Position numbers and translations under genes: made by a program. From NCBI GenBank assembly GCA_002437665.1, contig DJQW01000001.1:531354-595353 (forward strand): 64,000 nucleotides of DNA. Reading direction: 5' to 3'. Below the pieces are notes generated by a model, which saw only the letters and a list, made by a program, of their open reading frames with translations, had not been told where the DNA came from and ran no database searches. Source of the DNA: Alphaproteobacteria bacterium UBA6376 (GTDB lineage: Bacteria > Pseudomonadota > Alphaproteobacteria > Rs-D84). Shown piece after piece: positions 29,231-37,506 of the stretch. Position 1 is the first letter of the stretch. Every line of letters begins with the position of its first letter.

Positions 29231-31066
29231 TTTCAGTACGAAATGCACACTGTATTGCGGTTTTTTGTCCGCACCCAATGCCGCACGTACAACCTTGTTC
29301 GATGCAACCTGAACCGCACGGGTCAGATTGTCGCGGTCTTTGCGTTCGGTCTTGGTCAGGGCATCAATCGCCTTGGTGATTTCAATTTGAATCTGGCGTT
29401 TCATGAACCCTGTTTCGTCGGTTTCAAAGATACCCGCACTGGATACCTCTGGTACGCCCTTCAAGAAACCACGTTTGTCAACCGGCAATGTTACAAACAC
29501 CGCGCCGTTTGATGCGATTTTCTTGCGGTTTTTGTATACTTGGTCGTCGGCACTGCGTTCGGTTTCGCCCTCCATAACGACAAAGCCCGTTTCGATTGTT
29601 TCGCAAACGTATGGTTCTGCGCCATCCGCCAACGCAATCATTTCACCGTTGTGCACAACCATCATGTGTTTTGCACCACCGCGTTCCATTGCCATTTTGC
29701 CATTCAACATTTCGTTGATGTAATCGCCGTGCATTGGCACAGAAACCTGGGGGTGAACCAAGTCATAAAAGCGTTCAAATTCCGGACGACCCGCGTGACC
29801 AGACGCGTGCAGGTGGTCTGTATCAAATATCGTGTGCGTTTTGATGCCCATACGCGCCAGTTTGTTGTACAGGAACGAAACGTCTTGTTCGCGACCTGGA
29901 ATAATAATGGAACTGAACAGAACCGTGTCGGTTGGCATCAGTTTCATTTCTTTTACATGCCCACGGCACAGACGTGTCAGCATTGCGAATTGTTCGCCCT
30001 GTGAACCGGTCAGGAATATTGCCTGTTTTTCCGCTGGCAAATCTTTGATTTCGCTGTGCAGATAAACATCGTCTTTGCCCAGATAGCCAAATTCCATGCC
30101 CATTTCACGAAATTCCGGCAGACCAACATATGGCACTGGGTTTGGATTACTGCGTTCTTTGATTGCGGCAACACGACCAGCGGCATGTGCGGCCTCTGCA
30201 AACATCTTCATACGCGCGATTGAACGCGAATAACCCGTCACGATAACGCGGCCTGGGGCTTCCTGCATCAGGCGTGTGAATGTGTCGCGAACCTGTGTTT
30301 CGGTGGTCTGTTTTTCCTGACGTGATGCCGATGTGGAATCAGACATACATGCCAACAATTTCGGATCAGACCCAATTTCACGCAGACGTGCGAAATCCGT
30401 TGGTGCTTCAATCGGGTTGTCGTCATTGAATGTCCAGTCACCCGTGTGCAAGATTTTGCCCGCCGGTGTTTTGATAATCAGCATTTGTGCCTCTGGCACA
30501 GAGTGTGATACATGGAACGTTTCAACCTCAAACGGGTCTAACTTTAACGTTGCACCATTGTGGTCAAATACGACGATGTCTTTTTCAGGGTTGAAATCCA
30601 TTTCCATACCGCGGAATGTCTGAATCAAGATTTCCGCAGGAAAACGTGTGCAATAAATTGGCTTTCTGAATTTCGGCCAAATATATTTCAACGCACCAAT
30701 GTGGTCTTCGTGACCGTGGGTGATAACGAAACCAACAACGTCTTTCTTGCGCTTTTCCAACCAAGTGGTATCGCAGTACTGAACGTCACCCGCGCCAATT
30801 TCTTCTTCCAAAAATCCCATACCACAATCGACAACCAGATATTTGCCCTTGTATTTATACAGGTACATGTTCTGGCCGATGTGTTCCAGACCGCCCAACG
30901 CCATAAAGTACACTTTGTCGTCGTTGGCGTCATTTTCGTGTTTGTTCATGCCAGAAATTTTGGCGGGCTTTTTCGCAGCCGCGACAACTTTCTTTGGCTT
31001 TGCCGCGCGTGCCGGTTTTTTATCTGCGACCGGTGCTTTTTCGGCTTTCTCTCTAACTTTTACCAT
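29228..31066 (-). CDS. rnj: Ribonuclease J
   Basis: 612 residues. A Lys/Ala/Pro-rich N-terminal extension (about 1-50, KKPARAAKPKKVVAAAKK) precedes the metallo-beta-lactamase core: VVDCGMGF, then THGHEDHIGALKY near 117 (HxHxDH), HTGDWTFND and the beta-CASP part SRSIARMKMF, with DHLHASGHAGRPE near 412. RNase J is a 5'-3' exo/endoribonuclease for mRNA decay and rRNA maturation. AAAGGA ribosome site. About 130 nt of leader contain a perfect hairpin. Confidence 0.95.
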   Translation of the reverse strand: MVKVREKAEKAPVADKKPARAAKPKKVVAAAKKPAKISGMNKHENDANDDKVYFMALGGLEHIGQNMYLYKYKGKYLVVDCGMGFLEEEIGAGDVQYCDTTWLEKRKKDVVGFVITHGHEDHIGALKYIWPKFRKPIYCTRFPAEILIQTFRGMEMDFNPEKDIVVFDHNGATLKLDPFEVETFHVSHSVPEAQMLIIKTPAGKILHTGDWTFNDDNPIEAPTDFARLREIGSDPKLLACMSDSTSASRQEKQTTETQVRDTFTRLMQEAPGRVIVTGYSRSIARMKMFAEAAHAAGRVAAIKERSNPNPVPYVGLPEFREMGMEFGYLGKDDVYLHSEIKDLPAEKQAIFLTGSQGEQFAMLTRLCRGHVKEMKLMPTDTVLFSSIIIPGREQDVSFLYNKLARMGIKTHTIFDTDHLHASGHAGRPEFERFYDLVHPQVSVPMHGDYINEMLNGKMAMERGGAKHMMVVHNGEMIALADGAEPYVCETIETGFVVMEGETERSADDQVYKNRKKIASNGAVFVTLPVDKRGFLKGVPEVSSAGIFETDETGFMKRQIQIEITKAIDALTKTERKDRDNLTRAVQVASNKVVRAALGADKKPQYSVHFVLK

Positions 31067-31130
31067 AGTATAACAATCCTTTTGTTATGTTTAACATTTG
31101 TGCACCACCACCACAATCCATTGCCAATAA

Positions 31131-31208
31131 AGCAACGCTTTATTTGTAGTGAATCTGGTGGCAGTGCAGTTCTAATCCCCATGCGGAATTGATACATAGA
31201 CAATTATA
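31131..31208 (-). promoter_or_regulatory. rnj promoter and leader hairpin
   Basis: Extended -10 element TGTTATAAT on the minus strand (TATAAT 31208-31203) predicts a start near 31196. The roughly 130-nt leader holds a perfect 8-bp AATAAAGC/GCTTTATT hairpin (about 31131-31149). It could affect stability of the RNase mRNA, as rne leaders do in enterobacteria. Confidence 0.45.
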
Positions 31209-31321
31209 ACACAGGGGAAATGGTTTTTCTAATCCAAAAACAGCTCGGATTAAAATCCTCTCTCACGCATAGTATCATAGTGCTTTTTCCCGTAAATGCA
31301 AGGGGTAAGTGCACGGCGCAA

Positions 31322-31353
31322 AAGACACGCCACCCAATCGGGCGGCGTGTCTG
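31322..31353 (-). terminator. Terminator of hup
   Basis: AGACACGCCGCCC/GGGTGGCGTGTCT stem followed by TTTT on the minus strand, about 25 nt after the hup stop. Confidence 0.75.
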
Positions 31354-31375
31354 TATGAAACAAAATCAAATGATT

Positions 31376-31648
31376 TTAGTTCAATGCATCCTTCAATGCT
31401 TTGCCTGGTTTGAACTTTGGCTGTGTGGATGCTGGGATTTTAATAGCAGCACCTGTCTGAGGATTGCGGCCTGTTGTTGCTTTGCGTTTTGCAGTTGCAA
31501 ATGTGCCGAAACCAACCAAGCGAACTTCGCCTTTCTTTTTCAGAACTTTTGTTACTGTGTTGATGAAAGAATCCAAGCAAGCAGCAGCTGTTGCTTTTGT
31601 AACTTCTGCTTCATTTGCGATTGCTTCAATCAATTGCATTTTGTTCAT
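31376..31648 (-). CDS. hup: HU family DNA-binding protein
   Basis: 90 residues, the normal HU length. MNKMQLIEAIANEAEVTKA, LVGFGTFATAKRKATTGRNPQTG and IKIPASTQPKFKPGKALKDAL match the HU fold and the beta-arm. Nucleoid protein that bends DNA. GAAAGGAG ribosome site. A consensus promoter lies about 150 nt upstream. Confidence 0.96.
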   Translation of the reverse strand: MNKMQLIEAIANEAEVTKATAAACLDSFINTVTKVLKKKGEVRLVGFGTFATAKRKATTGRNPQTGAAIKIPASTQPKFKPGKALKDALN

Positions 31649-31797
31649 GTGTTTCTCCTTTCAATAATTTTTTTAAGGTGTCCGACAGTTCCAAGGCAAT
31701 GTCGATGAAATCCGTCCCGCAGGTTTGCGCCACTTTTTATTGTGTCACAACCGCAAACGCTTGTATCTCACGGACATTGCCTGTACTGCTTGTCCGA

Positions 31798-31826
31798 ATC
31801 GTAGAGAATTCGGGGCTTTAAGTCAA
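31798..31826 (-). promoter_or_regulatory. Promoter of hup
   Basis: TTGACT (31826-31821), exactly 17 nt, TACGAT (31803-31798). Start near 31791 gives a leader of about 140 nt. Confidence 0.65.
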
Positions 31827-31878
31827 GAGCATATTTAATTTTTTGAAAATTTTATAAATGTTGACAAAAAATGGAAAA

Positions 31879-32355
31879 TCAGTTGTGAACCGCGCTGGCC
31901 CGCACGGCGCGCGCCCCTGGCGTATTATTGTCGCACAGGACATATGAACTGGTGCTGCCCGTCAAATGTACCTCTCTAAAATGATTCGGGGTCAGTGCCG
32001 CCATCAAAACAATCACGCCCGCCCAGAACCACATCTTGGTGAATGCCCATGGGTTCTTGAAACTCTCGCGCTTGAATGAATCCTTTAACAAATTCTGGTA
32101 CAGTGCCCAACCCCAACTGAACATCAGTATCATTGCGGCGAACAAAAATCCGATTGTGATTGAACGGGTAAATGGCATCAGTGCGCGCGAAACCGCATCC
32201 CATGTGCCACTGGCCACCGGACAAACATACAGCACATTTGCCGCCATGGATTCCGGCACAGCGACGGGTGTGCTGGCCCCAAATTGCAAATCAAACGACG
32301 TTATCAGCACAATCGCCGTCAGCATTACAATCGCAAATAACATCGTTGGTTTCAT
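31879..32355 (-). CDS. Unknown inner-membrane protein
   Basis: 158 residues. Hydrophobic segments at about 4-22 (signal or TM), 68-88 (TIGFLFAAMILMFSWGWALY) and 107-122 (MWFWAGVIVLMAALTP). Two Cys (VCPVA and VLCDNN) lie in predicted periplasmic parts, one near 50 and one near 140. No recognised family. Alone on its strand between hup and a divergent glycosyltransferase-like gene. Confidence 0.65.
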   Translation of the reverse strand: MKPTMLFAIVMLTAIVLITSFDLQFGASTPVAVPESMAANVLYVCPVASGTWDAVSRALMPFTRSITIGFLFAAMILMFSWGWALYQNLLKDSFKRESFKNPWAFTKMWFWAGVIVLMAALTPNHFREVHLTGSTSSYVLCDNNTPGARAVRASAVHN

Positions 32356-32405
32356 GGTGTCTGCATTCCCTTTGTATCTTTATTATATCATAAATAACTA
32401 ATAAA

Positions 32406-32434
32406 TTGCAATTTCAGAAACATTGAATTACTAT
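32406..32434 (+). promoter_or_regulatory. Promoter with probable leaderless start at 32442
   Basis: TTGCAA (32406-32411), 17 nt, TACTAT (32429-32434), then 7 nt to ATG 32442. No Shine-Dalgarno. Confidence 0.6.
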
Positions 32435-32441
32435 TTATTGC

Positions 32442-33260
32442 ATGTTCGGGAAAAAGTACAATCTTGTTGTTGGTTTGACCACATTTGATGTGAATATGCT
32501 GCGCATATCTGTGCCGGCGTTGGGCAAACTGGACAAGAAATTTTTGCTGATTGTACATAATGATAATCCAACCATAACCATCACCCGTCGCCAGATTCGC
32601 GCGCTGGGCTATCGTGGCGATGTTCGTATTATAAACAGTGCGGAAAACGTCGGTACATTTATGGCGCGTATGGCGATTGTCGCCGCGGCATTGCGTGATG
32701 CACCGTCGGTGGACTGGATTGTATTCTGTGACGATGATGATATTTTAACAGATGTTGATATTCCGCGCGTGTCGCCCGATAATTTCGCGGTGGTGCGTAA
32801 TATGGCGGTGGTGCGTCATCGCGTGTCAGACCTGTTGCGCGTTATGCGCGACGCGACCGATATCACGATTGATGACGAAAACGTCGTTTTGGTGCGCCCG
32901 CATATGGGCTTTGTCGGTACGCCAATACGCATCAGTGCACTGGCGGGCCTGATGTCGGTGTTGCATGGCGCGATTGATGATATTCGCCGTATTGATGACG
33001 ATATGGACTATTGCCCGCCGTATGACGCGATAATGTGGACAATGCTGAACACGTATGTACGATTCGTGAACCCCGATGCCGTGCCTATTTACATGGACAG
33101 GGTGGGGTATATCGCAATCAAATTAGACACCGCAACAATTAAATATGGCCGCGCACGCACGCCGGCACGCGCCACACGTGATCATTATGCCCGCGCGGTT
33201 GCGCGTTTTGACGCGGTTTTGCGCGCGGCATTGGCCGCCCCTGTGGGGCACGATAACTAA
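32442..33260 (+). CDS. Glycosyltransferase-like protein (GT-A fold, DxD)
   Basis: 272 residues. The N-terminal part resembles a GT2-type fold: LVVGLTTFDVNMLRISVPAL, FLLIVHNDNP, VRIINSAENVGTFMARMAIV, and DWIVFCDDDDIL near 95 as the DxD metal site. The second half has DDDMDYCPPYDAIMWTM. Very Arg/Asp/Val-rich. No partner glycan genes nearby, so acceptor and donor are unknown. Alternative: a degenerate family member. Likely leaderless. Confidence 0.6.
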   Translation: MFGKKYNLVVGLTTFDVNMLRISVPALGKLDKKFLLIVHNDNPTITITRRQIRALGYRGDVRIINSAENVGTFMARMAIVAAALRDAPSVDWIVFCDDDDILTDVDIPRVSPDNFAVVRNMAVVRHRVSDLLRVMRDATDITIDDENVVLVRPHMGFVGTPIRISALAGLMSVLHGAIDDIRRIDDDMDYCPPYDAIMWTMLNTYVRFVNPDAVPIYMDRVGYIAIKLDTATIKYGRARTPARATRDHYARAVARFDAVLRAALAAPVGHDN

Positions 33261-33349
33261 TTTTTTCATATTACTTTTTTGAACAAATATGTGTTGCAAG
33301 GGGGCAATAATATTTATAGAATTGCACCGAAATTCAATGGGGAAAAACA

Positions 33350-35404
33350 ATGAAATATAATGAAATTCGTAAAACATTCTTGGATTACTTTGAATCGCAT
33401 GGCCATAAAATCGTGCCATCTGCGTCGCTGATTCCAAACGACCCGACATTGCTGTTTACGGTCGCTGGTATGGTTCCATGGAAGGGGATTTTGCAAGGCA
33501 CAGAGCCCGCGTTCGCACCACGCGTCGCCGACGTCCAGAAATGCATTCGTGCGGGCGGTAAACACAACGATTTGGACGAGGTTGGCTTTGACGGTCGTCA
33601 CCACACATTTTTTGAAATGGTGGGCAACTGGTCTTTTGGTGATTATTTCAAGGCGGGCGCGATTGAAATGTCGTGGGATTTGTTGACCCGCGTATTGAAA
33701 CTGGATCCCGCAAAATTGCGCGTGACCACACATACGTCTGACGAAGAGGCCACCGAACTGTGGCGCAAAATCGCCGGCAAAGAGGCAATTCGCTTGGGTG
33801 ATCACGATAACTGGTGGTCGGCGGGTGATACCGGCCCATGTGGCCCATGCACAGAAATCTTTTATGATTTCGGCGATGGTATCGCAAACGATGATGACCG
33901 CTGGGTTGAAATTTGGAATGACGTGTTTATGCAGTTTGACCGTGATGCAAATGGCAATCTGACGCCGCTGCCAAAACAGAACGTTGATACTGGTGGTGGT
34001 CTGGAACGCTGGGCGGCAATGATGCAGGGCAAAACAGATAACTATGATACGGACTTGTTCGTGAACCTGAAACGCGCGGTCAGCGATGTAACCCACGTCG
34101 CCGAAACGCCTGAAAATGTTTCCAGTTTCAAGGTTATTACAGATCACTTGCGCGCGGTTGGATTTGCGGTTGCCGATGGTGTAATTCCATCTAATACCGA
34201 TCGCGGTTATGTAATCCGCCGTATCTTGCGTCGTGCGATGCGTCATGGTCAACTGTTGGGTCATCGCGGTGCGTTGCTGTCGGAATTGTATCCGGCATTG
34301 GTTCGCGAAATGGGCGATGCGTACCCAGAATTGGTGCGTGAACAGTCCCGCGTGGTTGAAATCATTCGCAACGAAGAAAACGCATTTGCAGACATGCTGC
34401 AAAACGGTATGAAATTGTTGGAAAACGAATTGCCAAAATTGAACAACAACGTATTGCCAGGGGATGTGGCATTCAAACTGTTTGACACATACGGTTTCCC
34501 ATTGGATTTGACGCAAATGATTCTGCGCGACAGAAATATTGACGTTGATGTCGCTGGGTTCGAACGCGCAATGACCGAACAAAAGGAACGCAGCCGCGCC
34601 GATACCAAGGGCACACGTACCTTGTGGGAAGCCCAGAATTTGCCTGCGACCGACGACAGTGCGAAATATGCGCCGAACGCAGAAATGGAATCAACGGTTT
34701 TGGGGATTTTGCGCGATGGCGAATTTGTGAAATCGGCCAACGCCGGCGACGCGGTAGAGGTTGCATTGGACAAAACAAATTTCTATGGCACACAGGGCGG
34801 TCAGGTTGGCGACAGTGGCGAAATCCTGCGCGATGGCACACCTGTCATGACCGTGACCGAGGCCGTACGTGCCGACGGCGTCGTTATTCACAAGGGGACA
34901 TTGACGGGTAACCTGTCGGTTGGTGATACGGTCAAAACCGCAATCAACACATCTGTTCGTGCCCAGACCACACGTGCCCACACCGCAACACATTTGTTAC
35001 AGGCGGCGTTGCAGCATGTCTTGAACGAAGATGTGCACCAGCGTGGGTCAAAGGTTTCGCCGGATTCCGTACGATTTGACTTCTCGTTCGGGCGCGCAAT
35101 GACCGACGCCGAAAAGAAAGCAGTCGAAGATTTGGTGAACCAGTGGATTGCGGCCGATATGCCAGTTACACACGAAGAAATGTCACTGGATGCCGCCAAG
35201 GAGAAGGGCGCAACAGCACTGTTCAACGAAAAATATGGCGACACGGTCAAGGTTATTACCGCCGGCGATGTATCGTGCGAACTGTGCGGTGGCACACACG
35301 TATATCACACTGGCGAAATATTAAAGGCCCGTGTGAACAAAGAAAAATCCATCAGCAGTGGTATTCGTCGTATCACAATGTCTGTTGGAACATTGGCAGA
35401 ATAA
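33350..35404 (+). CDS. alaS: Alanyl-tRNA synthetase, short form lacking the C-Ala domain
   Basis: 684 residues against about 870 in most bacteria. The class II catalytic core (FTVAGMVPWKGILQG, GRHHTFFEMVGNWSFGDYF, DTGPCGPCTEIFYD) and tRNA-recognition region are intact. The editing domain has both zinc motifs, HTATH near 545 and CELCGGTH near 645. The protein ends 35-40 residues later at SVGTLAE, where a normal AlaRS continues with the DHHA1/C-Ala domain. A terminator follows at once, so this is a genuine end. GGGGA ribosome site. Confidence 0.95.
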   Translation: MKYNEIRKTFLDYFESHGHKIVPSASLIPNDPTLLFTVAGMVPWKGILQGTEPAFAPRVADVQKCIRAGGKHNDLDEVGFDGRHHTFFEMVGNWSFGDYFKAGAIEMSWDLLTRVLKLDPAKLRVTTHTSDEEATELWRKIAGKEAIRLGDHDNWWSAGDTGPCGPCTEIFYDFGDGIANDDDRWVEIWNDVFMQFDRDANGNLTPLPKQNVDTGGGLERWAAMMQGKTDNYDTDLFVNLKRAVSDVTHVAETPENVSSFKVITDHLRAVGFAVADGVIPSNTDRGYVIRRILRRAMRHGQLLGHRGALLSELYPALVREMGDAYPELVREQSRVVEIIRNEENAFADMLQNGMKLLENELPKLNNNVLPGDVAFKLFDTYGFPLDLTQMILRDRNIDVDVAGFERAMTEQKERSRADTKGTRTLWEAQNLPATDDSAKYAPNAEMESTVLGILRDGEFVKSANAGDAVEVALDKTNFYGTQGGQVGDSGEILRDGTPVMTVTEAVRADGVVIHKGTLTGNLSVGDTVKTAINTSVRAQTTRAHTATHLLQAALQHVLNEDVHQRGSKVSPDSVRFDFSFGRAMTDAEKKAVEDLVNQWIAADMPVTHEEMSLDAAKEKGATALFNEKYGDTVKVITAGDVSCELCGGTHVYHTGEILKARVNKEKSISSGIRRITMSVGTLAE

Positions 35405-35407
35405 AAA

Positions 35408-35430
35408 ATGGGGCATCGCCCCATTTTTTA
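35408..35430 (+). terminator. Terminator of alaS
   Basis: ATGGGGC/GCCCCAT stem, ATC loop, T-tract. Confidence 0.85.
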
Positions 35431-35431
35431 T

Positions 35432-35765
35432 TAGAGCATAGATAATAGAGAATAGATAATAGATGAGTGCTAGTACCTTATTGTTTCGGCGATTCTAGCT
35501 GGTGTGTCGTCTGCGGACTGCGTCCTTACTTTTTTGTCATTCCGGTGCTTGTCTGGGCCCCGCGAAATTGGTAAATTTCGTGGGTGGTGTCCACCGGAAT
35601 CTAGGTAAATGATGCCGTGCCATCGGCGCACTTTTTATTTACTGGATTGCTTCGTCATTTCATTCCTCGCAATGACAGAGATTCTAGCACCCTTGTCATT
35701 GCGAACGGAGCCGAAGCAATCCAGTTGATAATGTTGCGCGCAGCACACATATCATTTGAACTTTG
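35432..35765. repeat. Intergenic repeat mosaic 3
   Basis: No gene. Begins with the AT-rich TAGATAATAGAGAATAGAT border (35432-35466), then the CTGCGGACTGCGTCC block, an ATTCCGGTGC…CACCGGAATCTAGG palindrome, ACTGGATTGC…CGCAATGACA, and the TCATTGCGAACGGAG…CAATCCAGT unit. Confidence 0.7.
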
Positions 35766-35783
35766 CACTTTGAACTCTAAACT

Positions 35784-36785
35784 TTACACCAGCCCATTTC
35801 GGCACAGGTTCGCAAACACCGGCGCATCCAACCCCAGCATCGGAATCAGTACGCTGGGGCGCGCATCAACGTGAATGTTGCGCGTCCGCGTCACCCCGTC
35901 GCGGACGGTTTTTACCACCGCACTGGGCAAATCGCCGCGCCCAATGCACGACGACAGGTACACAAAGCACTCGTCATTGTCACCCAGATTTTGAACCGCC
36001 AACGTACGTGCGAAAATATTCAGGGTAACGTCGGCCTTGGACGCATCTTTTGTCCATGGGCTGCCGCCACCGACGGGGCACGCGGTGGAATAAAAATCGC
36101 ACGCCAGTTTGCGTCCCGTGACGCCACAGTCCGCAATCGATGCGTGATACGTGTATCGTCCCGTGCCGTTGATAATTATGTGCCGTGGGCGCGCGCCCAA
36201 TGTGCGTGCAACAAAATCGGTTAAATCAGTATCAGTCAACATCGGAATTGCGACAATCGCGGTATCAATCGTGCCATCATCCGCCAGTGTGATTTGCGTT
36301 TTGATGTCCAGCCCCAGTGTATTTGATTCGCGTGCCAATCCGTACAGCGCGCGGTTCAATTTCCGTGCCAGATACAATTCGCGGTTTATATCCCCATCAC
36401 CACGACATGCGTATCCGACAAAGACACCTTGGTCGCCCCAGCCGTCGCGCACAACCCCGCGGTTGATATCGGGTGATTGGACGCCAATCATATTTATGAT
36501 TTCGATTGCATCGGGATTGATTGTGCAATCGCCCCATCGCGCGGCATAATCGCGTGTATAGCCAATTTCCGCCAACGCATCAATTACGCACGCCCGCACG
36601 TTGTCCATTTTAACGTGCCCTGTGATTTCGCCACCCAATGCGACGGTGTTGTTTTTTATCATGACCTCGACCGCGTATTTTACACGTGGGTCTTGTTCAA
36701 TCATTCTGTCCAAAATATAACTGGAAATATAGTCGGCAATTTTATCAGGGTGTCCCAAAGACACCGCTTCCGCAGTTTTCTGCAT
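35784..36785 (-). CDS. metK: S-adenosylmethionine synthetase, short divergent form
   Basis: 333 residues against about 385-400 usual. Signatures are kept: LGHPDKIADYISSYILD near 9, GGEITGHVKMD, IGVQSPDINRGV, DCGVTGRKLACDFYSTACPVGGGSPWTKD with the Lys/Asp of the ATP loop (SGKD becomes WTKD), and ADVTLNIFARTLAVQNL. Makes SAM from Met and ATP. Loops appear shortened rather than the gene truncated. A SAM-II riboswitch-like leader precedes it, with AAGGAG just before ATG. Divergent from the H1-tail gene. Confidence 0.88.
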   Translation of the reverse strand: MQKTAEAVSLGHPDKIADYISSYILDRMIEQDPRVKYAVEVMIKNNTVALGGEITGHVKMDNVRACVIDALAEIGYTRDYAARWGDCTINPDAIEIINMIGVQSPDINRGVVRDGWGDQGVFVGYACRGDGDINRELYLARKLNRALYGLARESNTLGLDIKTQITLADDGTIDTAIVAIPMLTDTDLTDFVARTLGARPRHIIINGTGRYTYHASIADCGVTGRKLACDFYSTACPVGGGSPWTKDASKADVTLNIFARTLAVQNLGDNDECFVYLSSCIGRGDLPSAVVKTVRDGVTRTRNIHVDARPSVLIPMLGLDAPVFANLCRNGLV

Positions 36786-36791
36786 TTTTCA

Positions 36792-36840
36792 CTCCTTGTT
36801 TAGTCCGCTGTTGTGGGACAAGTCAGGTTAAATCCACATC
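36792..36840 (-). promoter_or_regulatory. SAM-II (metA-type) riboswitch candidate in the metK leader
   Basis: On the minus strand: P1 5' arm TGTGG (36838-36834), then ATTTAACC (the SAM-II loop motif GATTTAACC is at 36834-36826), P1 3' arm CCACA (36816-36812), then GGACTAAAC with the conserved CTAAA (36803-36799) and the ribosome site AAGGAG (36797-36792). Loop CTTGT can pair with ACAAG next to the ribosome site. Order and motifs match the pseudoknotted SAM-II class known in alphaproteobacteria, which hides the ribosome site when SAM binds. A TTGACT -35 lies at 36899-36894. Confidence 0.65.
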
Positions 36841-36970
36841 GACGCCACCGTTATTGGTAACGCCAATATAATATTTTATCTTTGCGCACAAAAAGTCAAG
36901 GGACAAAAAACACTTTACATGTTTTTTAATATTTTTTAAGATAACATCGTCAACAACAAAGGAAGGAAAA

Positions 36971-37480
36971 ATGGCACAAAAAACAGTTAAAAAGACACCT
37001 GCAAAGAAAGTTGCAGCGGTCAAAAAAGCACCTGTGAAAAAGGCGGTTGCCGCGAAAGTCGCGCCTGCTAAAAAAACAGTTGCCAAGAAAGCAGTTGCGA
37101 AAAAAGCAACCGCCCCAGAATTGAAACCGGTTATCGTCGCCGCCCCAGAAACACACGAATGCGGCTGTGGCAAAAATTGCCCATGCGGTTGCAAATGTGG
37201 TTGCCGTGGCGTTCGTTTCTTCAAGAAATTCGTTATCATTCTGATTGTGTTTGCATTGGGTTTTGTCGCGGCAAAAATGTGCTGCGGTGGCCCACGCCCA
37301 ACATTCGTGAATGGTTGCATGGATGTCGCATCCGTTAAATGCCCAAAATTGCAAAACGCATTGCCAATGATGGACATGGACAACGACGGTTGCATTACCA
37401 AGGCAGAATTCAAGGCGTTCAAGCATCAAATGCGTCGCGCCGCGGTTGAACAAGAAGTTCAATCTGAAATCGCAGAATAA
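36971..37480 (+). CDS. H1-like tail, Cys cluster, TM and EF-hand fusion protein
   Basis: 169 residues. Residues 1-48 are a Lys/Ala/Val repeat tail of histone-H1 type (KKAPVKKAVAAK). Residues about 60-77 hold a dense cysteine cluster (ECGCGKNCPCGCKCGC). A TM helix follows at about 83-100 (FVIILIVFALGFVAAKM). The C-terminal part has an EF-hand loop DMDNDGCITKAEF near 137-149 with Asp, Asn, Asp and Glu at calcium positions. Small, GGAAGGA ribosome site, own terminator. A basic cytosolic tail plus periplasmic calcium loop is a plausible topology; no known family. Confidence 0.8.
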   Translation: MAQKTVKKTPAKKVAAVKKAPVKKAVAAKVAPAKKTVAKKAVAKKATAPELKPVIVAAPETHECGCGKNCPCGCKCGCRGVRFFKKFVIILIVFALGFVAAKMCCGGPRPTFVNGCMDVASVKCPKLQNALPMMDMDNDGCITKAEFKAFKHQMRRAAVEQEVQSEIAE

Positions 37481-37483
37481 AAA

Positions 37484-37506
37484 ACGGGGCCTCGCCCCGT
37501 TTTTTA
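37484..37506 (+). terminator. Terminator after the H1-tail gene
   Basis: ACGGGGC/GCCCCGT stem with CTC loop and T-tract. Confidence 0.85.

Noticed and set aside
30560..31192. Plus-strand 210-residue frame over the start of RNase J
   Set aside because: Antisense to a well-supported gene; extends only into the leader.
33314..34582. 422-residue frame antisense to alaS
   Set aside because: Shadow of a strongly conserved gene; His/Phe/Gln-rich composition and no family.
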